From Leptotrichia sp. oral taxon 879 str. F0557 (GTDB taxonomy: Bacteria; Fusobacteriota; Fusobacteriia; Fusobacteriales; Leptotrichiaceae), in assembly GCF_000469385.1 (NCBI RefSeq), contig NZ_KI271301.1, forward strand, positions 46,030-84,407: 38,378 nt of DNA. Reading direction: 5' to 3'. The position numbers and the translations under genes were made by a program. Positions 26,499 through 33,533 of the stretch are shown here, piece by piece (positions within the stretch are counted from its first letter, which is position 1; every line of letters begins with the position of its first letter). A model generated the notes under the pieces. It made no database searches. It saw only the letters and a list, made by a program, of their open reading frames with translations, and had not been told where the DNA came from.

Positions 26499-26774
26499 TA
26501 TACTAAAGTCCATTTAAATAACGAATTTATTACAAACTTTTCTAATTAAAGGATATAAACCTAATATTTTCAAATAATTAAAATATAATTTTCATTTTTT
26601 TTATATAGTCTAATTTAGCTAATCTGTCGGAGCATTTTTCTGTGCTGACAAAACTGTTTGAGCATAGCGAGTTTTTTGTCAGTGCAGGAAAATGTCGTAG
26701 ACTAGCCATAGGTTGTAGGATTTGCGGCAATGAGCAATCCTACGAAAATAAAAAAGAAAAAACATAGTAATATG
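26499..26774 (+). repeat. Dispersed two-hairpin element, copy 2
   Basis: The 118-base core (26626-26743) differs from the core of copy 3 at only three positions. The left AT-rich arm (from TATACTAAAG through ATTTATTACAAACTTTTCTAA) and the right arm (AAAAGAAAAAACATA) are also shared with copy 3, giving an element of about 275 bases. The core has a roughly 23-bp hairpin with G-T pairs: arms 26633-26655 and 26670-26694, loop GTTTGAGCATAGCG. The linker GTCGTAGACTAGCCATAGGT and a second hairpin, GTAGGATTTGC with loop GGCAATGA, follow. It fills most of the 481-base gap between tsaE and rfaE2. I find no gene in that gap. Confidence 0.9.
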
Positions 26775-26940
26775 AAAAATATCTATTAATCAAAATATAA
26801 AAATAATTTAGTTGAATGATTATAAATTAGTTATTAAACAACCTTATTATAAAAATAAATTTTTATTTTTAAATGAAATTTAGTATTAAATAAAAATATA
26901 TTTCATTAACAAATATTTCTTCTATAATTTTTAAAATTTT

Positions 26941-27435
26941 TTATTTTTTATACACTTCAATAATTTTATTAATAATTTCAGTTGTGGAAATGTTATCCAC
27001 GAAGGATAAAATCTTTACTTCTCCGCCATTTTTTTCAACAACTTTTGTTTCTGGCAAGTCTTCTTTTTTGTAATCTCCGCCTTTTACGTGAATATCTGGC
27101 TTTAAAATATCCAGCAGTTTTTCTGGTGTTTTTTCATTAAAAATTACTGTATAGTCTACAAATTTTGTACCCAAAAGCACAAATGCTCTATTTGTTTCAC
27201 TATTTATAGGTCTTTTATCTCCCTTGTTCACTTTAACCGAAGCATCGCTATTTACACCGACAACCAAAACATCGCCTAAATTTCTAGCTTCCTCTAGATA
27301 AGTTAAATGCCCAACATGTAAAATATCAAAAACTCCGTTAGTAAAAACTACCTTTTTCCCAGCCTTCTGCAATCTCACTATTTCATCTCTCATTTCATCA
27401 GCAGTCAGCAAATTATCTTTAAAACTTTTTTCCAA
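26941..27435 (-). CDS. rfaE2: D-glycero-beta-D-manno-heptose 1-phosphate adenylyltransferase
   Basis: Nucleotidyltransferase that makes ADP-heptose precursor for the LPS inner core; it corresponds to the C-terminal half of E. coli HldE. The HxGH motif is in TNGVFDILHVGHLTYLEEA, followed by VVGVNSDASVKVNKG, RPINSETNRAFVL, KPDIHVKGGDYKKEDLPE and the closing DNISTTEIINKI (usual VSTT). The frame has no early ATG. GGAG lies 6 bases before a TTG at 27435, which I take as the start; another TTG four codons upstream overlaps that site. The kinase half (rfaE1) is not nearby. Together with lptD it implies a heptose-containing LPS or LOS. Confidence 0.94.
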   Translation of the reverse strand: MEKSFKDNLLTADEMRDEIVRLQKAGKKVVFTNGVFDILHVGHLTYLEEARNLGDVLVVGVNSDASVKVNKGDKRPINSETNRAFVLLGTKFVDYTVIFNEKTPEKLLDILKPDIHVKGGDYKKEDLPETKVVEKNGGEVKILSFVDNISTTEIINKIIEVYKK

Positions 27436-27678
27436 TTTTCTCTCCAATATATTTATCTATTCTATTTATAATTATAATGTTTTTAATTCATAATTTACTC
27501 AATCCCTAAGTTTATTTAATTTTAAAAAGGTTTGAGCATACATCAAATTATACCACATTTTTTTCAAAAAAAGAAAATTTTTCTATTTTTTTTGAACTTT
27601 TATTTTTTCAAATTTCAACAATTTGATTTTACGAAGTTTTAAGCATATTCTCACAATTTTTTTATTAAAAAAGAAAAA

Positions 27679-27705
27679 GAAGCATAAGCTTACTGCTTTT
27701 ACTTC
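27679..27705 (-). terminator. Terminator downstream of the GNAT gene
   Basis: On the minus strand, GAAG-TAA-AAGC-AGTAA-GCTT-ATG-CTTC forms a hairpin with an internal loop, followed by TTTTTC and further T-rich sequence, 35 bases beyond the GNAT stop. The rest of the 27436-27739 gap is AT-rich; it contains a TATAAT (minus strand, 27552-27547) about 110 bases before rfaE2 without a good -35. Confidence 0.6.
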
Positions 27706-27739
27706 TCTGAAATTTTAAAATTTTATTATTAGTACCTCT

Positions 27740-28177
27740 TTATCGAAATATTTTTATAAAACGTTTTTGAGTTTTATTACAAGTATAACCTATATTCTCA
27801 TAAAATTTATGTGCTTCTGAACGATGAGAAGCCGAATTTAATCTAATGAAATTAATATTATTGTTTAAAGCATACTCTTCAACAAAAACCATCAGTTTTT
27901 TCCCTATACCCTTGCCTTGAAAATTGGAATTTACTGCTAATCCTAATACATTTAACCCAATATCACTATATAAACTTTCATACATCTCTGCATGAACAAA
28001 ACCAACAACCTTACTTGTTTCTTTATCTTCATATACTGCGATAATATGATGTTCATAATCAATAGATAATTTTTCAATTTGTGTCTTGACAGTCTTAATA
28101 TCAACATTATATCCTAACTCATCTTTACAAATTTCTTGTATATCCTTCGCATCTAGTATATTAATCTCTCTTATCAC
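27740..28177 (-). CDS. GNAT family N-acetyltransferase
   Basis: A 145-residue single-domain acetyltransferase using acetyl-CoA; the substrate is unknown. The GNAT core is visible: strand 4 LNVLGLAVNSNFQ, the acetyl-CoA pyrophosphate loop QGKGIGKKLM (Q/R-x-x-G-x-G/A), then IRLNSASHRSEAHKFYENIGY, the typical motif B ending with the Tyr of a YENIGY turn. The start is a GTG at 28177 with AGAGG seven bases upstream. It lies 84 bases after the first FtsZ-like gene and ends at a terminator. It could acetylate a small molecule or a protein N-terminus; context does not decide. Confidence 0.9.
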   Translation of the reverse strand: MIREINILDAKDIQEICKDELGYNVDIKTVKTQIEKLSIDYEHHIIAVYEDKETSKVVGFVHAEMYESLYSDIGLNVLGLAVNSNFQGKGIGKKLMVFVEEYALNNNINFIRLNSASHRSEAHKFYENIGYTCNKTQKRFIKIFR

Positions 28178-28261
28178 ACTTTTACCTCTATAACTTCTAA
28201 TTTTTCATATTTACTTTTTTCTATAATAAATACTTCAACCTTAGTATTATTTTATATACAT

Positions 28262-29110
28262 TTATTTAGAAAAATCCGTTATCAGCATTTCCATTTCAAT
28301 TTTATCTTCAAGCTCAACATCCATAATGTATCCCCATAGTATATTTGTTTGGTCTGCTCCAAATTTTTCATTTGTAATCATAGTTATTTCCTGTAAATCC
28401 GTTAATCCAATGTCTGGTCCTGCTGTAATGCTTAACAGAATCTTTCTCGCTTTTGGAATATTTTTTGTAAAAGGACTGTTTATTATTTGTTCTGTAGCAA
28501 GTTTTACCTTATTCTGTCCTTCACCTTTACCAAATGCTATTACACCTTCTCCTGAATTTCCTAGCATTATTTTTATATCATCAAAATCAAGATTCACTAT
28601 CCCTTGTTTTTTTATTAGATTTGTTATAAATTCTACATTTTTTATAAAAATTTCATCTCTTTTTTCAAATAATTTATCAAAAGTTGCACTTAAATCTGCT
28701 TCCATTAATTTTTTAAGAGGCAAAACTATAACAGTATCAGAAACTTCTTCTAATTTCTTGATTTCTTCAACTTCTCCATTTGAATTAATTGATGTAGCAA
28801 CTACAACCACTGTTAATATTCCCATTGTTTTTACAACTTCTGAAACAATGCAGGCTATCTCGTTATTCTTCTTTTCTGACATTTCCGTCAAAATAAACAC
28901 TAAATCTGTATTTTTCAATGCACTTTGGACGTTTTCACTTAAATTCTCAGAAGCCAATATTTTTGATTCTACATTCAGTTTATCCAAATTCCCTTTATTT
29001 GTGTCAATTCCCACAAATTCAACTTCTGCAATCTCTTTTTTCATCATTTTATTTAAGACATCATTTCCCACTGTACCAATTCCGACAACTTTTATTTCAA
29101 CACCTTCCAT
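28262..29110 (-). CDS. Divergent FtsZ-like protein 1 (GTP-binding motif lost)
   Basis: A 282-residue protein with the FtsZ core fold but a degenerate nucleotide site. The first strand VVGIGTVGNDVLNKM corresponds to the FtsZ G1 loop, and FVGIDTNKGNL to the T2 region. The T4 tubulin signature, normally GGGTGTG, is replaced by EMSEKKNNEIA (77-87). SDTVIVLPLKKL matches the DTLIVIPNDRL strand but lacks its Asn. The T7 catalytic loop is intact: QGIVNLDFDDIK (169-180; N173, D175, D178). The second domain ends in the FtsZ-like ITNEKFGADQTNILWGYI and MEMLITDF, and the protein stops there: no linker and no C-terminal FtsA/ZipA-binding peptide. It lies 76 bases downstream of toxN. It probably modulates division or filament assembly; this is inference. 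Confidence 0.85.
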   Translation of the reverse strand: MEGVEIKVVGIGTVGNDVLNKMMKKEIAEVEFVGIDTNKGNLDKLNVESKILASENLSENVQSALKNTDLVFILTEMSEKKNNEIACIVSEVVKTMGILTVVVVATSINSNGEVEEIKKLEEVSDTVIVLPLKKLMEADLSATFDKLFEKRDEIFIKNVEFITNLIKKQGIVNLDFDDIKIMLGNSGEGVIAFGKGEGQNKVKLATEQIINSPFTKNIPKARKILLSITAGPDIGLTDLQEITMITNEKFGADQTNILWGYIMDVELEDKIEMEMLITDFSK

Positions 29111-29186
29111 TTTTCTTCTCCTTTATATATAAAGTTTTCTTTTCTAGATTTTAACATATTTTTATCAAATATATTAGAACTTTTTA

Positions 29187-29699
29187 CTATTTTTTATACA
29201 ATTTCGCCTTTTCTTCTAATAATAAAAAATCAATCGTATGCTTTATATAGTCCATTGACATATTATGTATTTTTTGATTGTATAATTTTATTGCTGTTTT
29301 TTTAATTTTTTCTTTATTAGCATAAATAAATCTTAATTCCTTTAAAATTAATTTCTTGTAGCCTTCATCCGTTTCCTTGTGAATATCATAATATTTAATT
29401 ACTGTTTTATCAAAAATTGCAATCATATTGCTTATTTTTATAGTTCCCAGTAAAATGTTTCTTTGTTTATCAATAATTCTAATAATAAAATTATTTGACT
29501 TTCGTATTTTTCCATTAGTATAATCACTTTTTTTATTTGGAGATGATAACGGTGCCAAATAATCACAATTATTCACTTTTAAAAGCACCCCAATATATTT
29601 TCGTGTTTTCGTATAATTTTCTCCTGAATAATTTAAAACTCTATTGTCAAAAAGTTTCAAATAATTTATATAACTTTCATCTACTTCATATAACTTCAT
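29187..29699 (-). CDS. toxN: Type III toxin-antitoxin endoribonuclease, ToxN/AbiQ family
   Basis: Toxin of a type III toxin-antitoxin system: an RNase that cuts A-rich sites and is held inactive by its own repeat RNA. At 170 residues it matches ToxN (171). Family landmarks in order: Y10 in DESYINYLKLFDNRV, YIGVLLKVNN, YLAPLSSPNKK with the expected catalytic-site serine at S53 (ToxN has APLTSP with S53), IIRIIDKQRNILLGTIKISNMIAI, then a helical C-terminus KKLILKELRFIYANKEKIKKTA and FLLLEEK. The AGGGGG site just after the antitoxin terminator supports the ATG. The gene is preceded by promoter, two RNA repeats and a terminator, exactly the ToxIN order. Members give abortive infection against phages. 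It sits between two FtsZ-like genes. Confidence 0.92.
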   Translation of the reverse strand: MKLYEVDESYINYLKLFDNRVLNYSGENYTKTRKYIGVLLKVNNCDYLAPLSSPNKKSDYTNGKIRKSNNFIIRIIDKQRNILLGTIKISNMIAIFDKTVIKYYDIHKETDEGYKKLILKELRFIYANKEKIKKTAIKLYNQKIHNMSMDYIKHTIDFLLLEEKAKLYKK

Positions 29700-29714
29700 A
29701 ATCCCCCTCGAAAA

Positions 29715-29738
29715 AAAGCTACCATAATTGGTAGCTTT
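29715..29738 (-). terminator. Terminator between toxI and toxN
   Basis: A perfect 10-bp stem, AAAGCTACCA / TGGTAGCTTT, with a TAAT loop; on the minus strand it continues as TTTTTTT. In ToxIN loci such a leaky terminator keeps antitoxin RNA in excess over toxin mRNA. The toxN ribosome binding site begins right after it. Confidence 0.9.
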
Positions 29739-29752
29739 GCATTTAAAGTTGC

Positions 29753-29784
29753 TTCATTTTAAGGCAGTGCAACACCTGTTTTTA
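29753..29784 (-). repeat. Antitoxin RNA repeat unit 2 (proximal to terminator)
   Basis: This 32-base unit matches the other copy at 30 of 32 positions. On the minus strand it carries AGGTGTTGCACTGCCT. Relative to unit 1 the two changes are C to G in the loop and A to G in the CTACCT/CTGCCT strand. Confidence 0.9.
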
Positions 29785-29791
29785 TCTGTCC

Positions 29792-29823
29792 TTCATTTTA
29801 AGGTAGTGGAACACCTGTTTTTA
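29792..29823 (-). repeat. Antitoxin RNA repeat unit 1 (proximal to promoter)
   Basis: This 32-base unit on the minus strand carries AGGTGTTCCACTACCT, with AGGT/ACCT able to pair. It is separated from the second unit by 7 bases. It starts about 13 bases after the predicted transcription start. Confidence 0.9.
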
Positions 29824-29842
29824 AACTTTTTCTTTCAATGTA

Positions 29843-29870
29843 ATTATATCATATCTAATTGATTAGTCAA
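29843..29870 (-). promoter_or_regulatory. Promoter of toxI-toxN
   Basis: On the minus strand: -35 TTGACT (29870-29865), 16-base spacer, -10 TATAAT (29848-29843) with an upstream TGA giving an extended -10. It is the strongest-looking promoter in the region, as expected for an antitoxin RNA that must be abundant. It begins 41 bases beyond the stop of the upstream FtsZ-like gene. Confidence 0.85.
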
Positions 29871-29911
29871 TAGTTTTTCTTTTTTTATTTATAAATTTTT
29901 AATTTTTTTTA

Positions 29912-30847
29912 TTAATTGCGAAAATCTGTTGCAATCAAATATACTTTTACACAGCTCCCTTTTTGTTCAAAATCTTCAGAATTTTCAAATTTAGTTTCTT
30001 CAAAGACTGTTCCCCATGCGAGAAATAAATCTGGATTTTCGGTACTTGTGGCTACTGCTGTGGCAATTTGGCTGATTTCTTCGAGACGTATATCATTTCC
30101 CGAGGTTATATTCATTAGTATTTTTCCTGCATCTTTTATTGAACGTTCTAGAAGTGGGGTATTTAGCGCCTGTTCTACCGCCTTTTTTGCTCTGTCCTCT
30201 CCGTCTGCTTTTCCAAAGCCTAATACTGTTTTGCCTGAATTTTGCAATATAGATTTAATGTCTGCAAAGTCCAAATTTACAATTCCCTGTTTTTTTATCA
30301 AATCCAATATTCCCTTTACAATTGTTACAAAGGCTTTTTCTCCTTTTTCATAGATATTTGCAATTGGAAGATTTACGTATAAATCATTTAATCTTTGATA
30401 TGGAATGACTATTATAGTATCCGCAAAATGTTTTAATCTTTCCTTTCCCTTTTTAGCAAGTTTTATTTTATTCCGATTTTCAAAATCAAAAGGCTTTGAC
30501 ACTATTGCAACAGTTAATATATTCATAGATTTTGCAATTTCTGCCACAGCTGATGAAAGTAGAGTTCCTGTTTTTTCTCCCATTTCAGCTATTATAAACA
30601 CCATATCCGAATTTTGAAATTCTTTTTCTGTTTGTTTTCTTAAATCCTCCATCGCTTCAAATGAAGTTATTGATGACACAAATATTTTTTTCGGAGCTTT
30701 TGAACTGTCTAAATTCAACTTTTCCGTGTCTATCGCTATAAAGTCAGCCTTTACAATGTTATTTAATATCATTTTATTTATTACATTACTTCCTGTTTTT
30801 CCCAAAGCCACTATTTTTACTTTTACACCATTTAACGTGTTTTTCAT
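29912..30847 (-). CDS. Divergent FtsZ-like protein 2
   Basis: A 311-residue FtsZ-fold protein, paralogous to the gene at 28262-29110. The G1 strand reads KIVALGKTGSNVINKM. The T4 signature is degenerate, MGEKTGTLLSSAVA (89-102), but retains KTGT, so it is less eroded than its paralog. ADTIIVIPYQRL resembles the FtsZ DTLIVIPNDRL strand with Asn lost. The T7 loop QGIVNLDFADIK (187-198; N191, D193, D196) is as in true FtsZ. The end, VKVYLIATDFRN, corresponds to the last strand of the FtsZ core (V-T-V-I-A-T-G-F), so linker and C-terminal peptide are missing. Its ATG overlaps a 15-codon leader ORF (ATGA). A canonical ftsZ is not in this window. Confidence 0.87.
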   Translation of the reverse strand: MKNTLNGVKVKIVALGKTGSNVINKMILNNIVKADFIAIDTEKLNLDSSKAPKKIFVSSITSFEAMEDLRKQTEKEFQNSDMVFIIAEMGEKTGTLLSSAVAEIAKSMNILTVAIVSKPFDFENRNKIKLAKKGKERLKHFADTIIVIPYQRLNDLYVNLPIANIYEKGEKAFVTIVKGILDLIKKQGIVNLDFADIKSILQNSGKTVLGFGKADGEDRAKKAVEQALNTPLLERSIKDAGKILMNITSGNDIRLEEISQIATAVATSTENPDLFLAWGTVFEETKFENSEDFEQKGSCVKVYLIATDFRN

Positions 30848-30891
30848 ATCAGTCCCCCGACCTCTGTGTTCCTACAAGTGATGTTACCCAC
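30844..30891 (-). CDS. Candidate leader peptide upstream of FtsZ-like gene 2
   Basis: A 15-codon reading frame with GTG start, translating to MGNITCRNTEVGGLI. It has an ideal AGGAGG seven bases upstream (30904-30899), better than that of the main gene. Its TGA stop overlaps the ATG of the FtsZ-like gene (ATGA), the standard arrangement for translational coupling. The stretch is also clearly richer in G+C than the AT-rich DNA around it. It might be a regulatory leader or simply a structured ribosome-loading site; no homolog is recognised. Confidence 0.45.
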   Translation of the reverse strand: MGNITCRNTEVGGLI

Positions 30892-31193
30892 TATTTTTCC
30901 TCCTAGATAATCTATATTTCAAGACACTATTTATTAATATTTTTCTTTAATCTGTTTATTAATCACAGTTCTTTAATATATCACAAGACCCTTTATTTTT
31001 TATTTTAAAAATATTGATTTTATATTTTAACTTAACCCTTTTTTAAAATTATATCAAATTTGATTATTAAATAAACAAATATTATAAAATTATAGAAAAA
31101 TATTACTATATTTCATTTTTTTTTATCAATTTTTGGACTATACTATTCTTGTAGATACAAAAAATATTTAAATATAAATCGGGAGGCGGTTTT

Positions 31194-32273
31194 ATGAAAT
31201 CTAGAAGTCTATTATTATTTTTAATACTATCTTTAACTTTATTTTCAGTAGTATTATCAAATAAAAACAAAAATCGTAAAAACAGAAATGAAAATAAACC
31301 AAAAAAAGAAAATATGATTCAGGCAGGAAACGAAAACATCAGGGAAATCTATCTTGCTGGTGGCTGTTTCTGGGGACTTGAGGCATATATGGAAAGAATC
31401 GACGGGGTAAAGGATGCTACAGTTGGCTATGCGAACGGTAAAACTGAAAAAACGAGTTACAACATTGTCGCATCAACGGATCACGCAGAAACAGTTCACG
31501 TAAAATATGACGCAAACAAAATTTCTTTGAGCAAACTGCTTAAATATTATTTTCAAGTTGTAGATCCTACTAGCATTAATCAGCAGGGAAATGATAGAGG
31601 CAGACAATACAGGACAGGAATTTACTATACTAACCCCAAAGATAAAGAAATTATTTTACAGGAAATTGAAGAAGAGCAGAAAAAATATACAGATAAAATT
31701 CAAGTTGAAGTTCAGCCTTTGAAAAATTATATTCTCGCAGAAGAATACCATCAGGACTATTTAAGAAAAAATCCTAACGGATATTGCCACATTGATATTA
31801 CTAAAGCAGATGAAGTTATCATTGATCCAAAAGATTATCCAAAACCAAGTGATGAAGAATTGAAAAAACGGCTTACTCCACTTCAATACAGCGTTACACA
31901 GAAAAAAAATACTGAACATTCTTTTTCAAACGAGTACTGGGACAATCATGAAGCTGGAATTTATGTGGACATAACAACAGGAGAGCCATTATTTTCCTCA
32001 AAGGATAAATATGATTCTGGCTGTGGCTGGCCAAGTTTTACAAAACCTATTTCAAAAGATGTCGTAACTTATGCAAATGATACAAGTTTTAATATGGTAA
32101 GGACAGAAGTGCTTAGTCGAAGTGGAAAGGCTCACTTGGGACACGTTTTTGATGATGGACCTAAAGACAAAGGCGGGCTTCGTTATTGCATAAACAGTGC
32201 TTCAATTAAATTTATCCCATTAAAAGATATGGAAAAAGAACATTACGGATATTTAATAAAATTAGTTCAATAA
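31194..32273 (+). CDS. msrAB: Exported bifunctional methionine sulfoxide reductase MsrAB
   Basis: Repairs both epimers of methionine sulfoxide in oxidised proteins. An N-terminal hydrophobic segment (residues 6-22, [17 protein letters not shown]) and a basic linker point to export or membrane anchoring on the periplasmic side. The MsrA domain (about 48-205) has catalytic C58 in GGCFWG and C198 in NPNGYCHID. The MsrB domain (about 230-350) has C277 in SGCGWPSF and catalytic C332 in RYCINS, with [21 protein letters not shown]; it lacks the zinc CxxC pairs. The start has a GGGAGG site. It heads the ccdA-thioredoxin-regulator-kinase locus. The 346-base divergent gap upstream is AT-rich; I see only a weak promoter candidate (TTGGAC at 31133). 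Confidence 0.97.
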   Translation: MKSRSLLLFLILSLTLFSVVLSNKNKNRKNRNENKPKKENMIQAGNENIREIYLAGGCFWGLEAYMERIDGVKDATVGYANGKTEKTSYNIVASTDHAETVHVKYDANKISLSKLLKYYFQVVDPTSINQQGNDRGRQYRTGIYYTNPKDKEIILQEIEEEQKKYTDKIQVEVQPLKNYILAEEYHQDYLRKNPNGYCHIDITKADEVIIDPKDYPKPSDEELKKRLTPLQYSVTQKKNTEHSFSNEYWDNHEAGIYVDITTGEPLFSSKDKYDSGCGWPSFTKPISKDVVTYANDTSFNMVRTEVLSRSGKAHLGHVFDDGPKDKGGLRYCINSASIKFIPLKDMEKEHYGYLIKLVQ

Positions 32274-32297
32274 AATGAACAGGATAGGAGATAACTT

Positions 32298-32936
32298 ATG
32301 TTTAATCAGCCATTACTGGTAGGAAGCGTATTTTTAGGAGGGGTAGCAAGTTTTCTATCTCCATGTATTCTTCCCATTGTTCCTGTATATTTGGGAATTT
32401 TAAGCAAAGGGAAAAAAACTGTACTTAATACCTTTTTATTTATTTTAGGACTTTCGCTTACTTTTGTAAGCATAGGCTTTAGTTTTAGTTTTCTTACGGG
32501 AATTTTCTTTAATGACACTGTAAAAGTTTTGGCAGGAATAATTGTAATAATACTGGGACTACATCAAACAGGTATCTTAAAATTTAACTTTTTAGAAAAA
32601 AATAAATCTGTAAATTTAAATTTAATTGGGAAAAATTCTTCATTACAGGCTTTTTTGCTAGGACTGACGTTTAGTCTAGGGTGGACTCCATGTGTAGGCC
32701 CTATTCTTGCCTCAGTGCTTACTCTTGCAGGAGAAAAAGGATCTGCAGTCTATGGAGGGTTAATGATGTTTATATACGTCTTAGGACTTGCCACTCCATT
32801 TGTTCTATTTTCCTTTTTCTCTCAGGAATTACTAAAAAAAGTACGAGCTTTAAATCAATACACAAACTATTTTAAAATCTTTGGAGGATTTCTAATTATA
32901 TTTATGGGAGTTTTGCTAATAATGAATAAGTTTTAA
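32298..32936 (+). CDS. ccdA: CcdA-family transmembrane electron carrier
   Basis: Six-helix inner-membrane protein, a short relative of the DsbD core, that passes electrons from cytoplasmic thioredoxin to an exported thiol protein. The two membrane cysteines sit in the family motifs: C23 in SFLSPCILPIVPVYLG and C132 in SLGWTPCVGPILASVLTLAG. The 212-residue length and lack of other domains are typical. It begins 24 bases after msrAB with an AGGAG site, so it is co-transcribed. In this locus it most likely reduces the thioredoxin-like protein encoded next, which then recycles MsrAB. Confidence 0.96.
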   Translation: MFNQPLLVGSVFLGGVASFLSPCILPIVPVYLGILSKGKKTVLNTFLFILGLSLTFVSIGFSFSFLTGIFFNDTVKVLAGIIVIILGLHQTGILKFNFLEKNKSVNLNLIGKNSSLQAFLLGLTFSLGWTPCVGPILASVLTLAGEKGSAVYGGLMMFIYVLGLATPFVLFSFFSQELLKKVRALNQYTNYFKIFGGFLIIFMGVLLIMNKF

Positions 32937-33012
32937 TAATTTTATTTTTTAAAAATTATAATTTTTTAAATTTTATAAAACAATTAGTAATCAAAATAAC
33001 TTAAAAAAATAA

Positions 33013-33042
33013 TTACAAAAAATATTTTAAATTTGTTATAAT
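33013..33042 (+). promoter_or_regulatory. Possible internal promoter before the thioredoxin-like gene
   Basis: TTACAA (33013-33018), an 18-base spacer and TATAAT (33037-33042) lie 20 bases before the start codon, within the 126-base gap after ccdA. It could give separate expression of the thioredoxin and the two-component genes. Confidence 0.6.
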
Positions 33043-33062
33043 ACAGAAAGGAAGTAATTTTT

Positions 33063-33533
33063 ATGAAAAAATTAATTGCAGCAATTGCAACTTTATTAAG
33101 TTTTGGAGCGATTTCATTCGGAAATACACTGCAGGGAGTTCAGTTAAAGGACATTAATAATAAACCTGTTTCCCTTAACAAGTACAAAGGTAAGAAAATA
33201 TATATTAAAATGTGGGCTTCATGGTGTCCTATCTGTCTTTCGGGATTAAGCGAAATTAATTCTTTGAGTGCAGATAAAAGTAAGAATTTTACAGTTATAA
33301 CAATTGCTTCTCCAGGACAAAAAGGAGAAAAACCTACAGCCAAATTTATTCAGTGGTATAAAGGACTTAACTATAAAAATACTACTGTATTGCTGGATGA
33401 AAAGGGGGAAGTGCTAAAAAGGGCGAAAGTTTTGGGGTATCCTTCAAACATTGTACTGGACGGGAACTTGAATATTGTTAAAACTTTGCCGGGACATCTG
33501 ACTGCTGCACAAATCAAAGGAGCTGTTAAATAA
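33063..33533 (+). CDS. Exported thioredoxin-like protein (TlpA/ResA type)
   Basis: A 156-residue periplasmic thiol reductant. Residues 1-20 are a signal peptide (MKKLIAAIATLLSFGAISFG). The thioredoxin fold carries the active site WCPIC (C55, C58) in MWASWCPICLSGLSEI, followed by FTVITIASPGQ and the cis-Pro loop LGYPSNIVLDG. The family reduces specific exported partners after receiving electrons from CcdA. Placement directly after msrAB and ccdA makes MsrAB the likely client. An AAGGAAG site precedes the ATG. The response-regulator gene follows with no gap. Confidence 0.95.
   Translation: MKKLIAAIATLLSFGAISFGNTLQGVQLKDINNKPVSLNKYKGKKIYIKMWASWCPICLSGLSEINSLSADKSKNFTVITIASPGQKGEKPTAKFIQWYKGLNYKNTTVLLDEKGEVLKRAKVLGYPSNIVLDGNLNIVKTLPGHLTAAQIKGAVK

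Larger units (their letters stand above)
29711..29836 (-). ncRNA. toxI: ToxI-type antitoxin RNA precursor
   Basis: Transcript inferred to start near 29836 from the promoter at 29843-29870 and to end at the hairpin 29715-29738. It contains two near-identical 32-base units in tandem with a 39-base period. Each unit, read on the minus strand, has A-rich AAAAACAGGTGTT, then CACT, then CCTTAAAATGAA; AGG/CCT and GTG/CAC pairings could build the pseudoknot typical of ToxI. From memory the Pectobacterium ToxI repeat has a similar AGGTGATTTGCTACCTTTAA core. In known systems the toxin cuts the precursor into single units that assemble with it into a closed ring. Confidence 0.85.

Noticed and set aside
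19095-27560. Shared 12-mer TGTATGCTCAAA in the leaders of rsmE (minus strand, near 19100) and rfaE2 (near 27535)
   Set aside because: Both lie near putative -10 elements, but many chance 12-base matches are expected in 38 kb of AT-rich DNA, and no other copy or structure supports a regulatory motif.
28326-29132. 268-codon plus-strand frame opposite FtsZ-like gene 1
   Set aside because: It is the antisense shadow of a real gene in AT-rich DNA; its translation is rich in Ser/Phe/Ile without domain pattern or ribosome binding site.
29753-29823. Short CRISPR array made of two 32-base repeats
   Set aside because: The 'spacer' is only 7 bases, no cas genes are nearby, and the repeats lie between a promoter and a terminator directly before a ToxN-like gene, which fits a type III antitoxin RNA.
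29711-30847. Reading the FtsZ-like genes as the main cell-division ftsZ
   Set aside because: Both lack the GGGTGTG motif and the C-terminal peptide, and no ftsA, ftsQ or mur genes are adjacent. A canonical ftsZ is expected elsewhere.
31133-31161. Promoter for msrAB (TTGGAC-17-TACAAA)
   Set aside because: The -10 match is poor and alternative spacings with TATACT lack a -35, so it is not listed as a feature.
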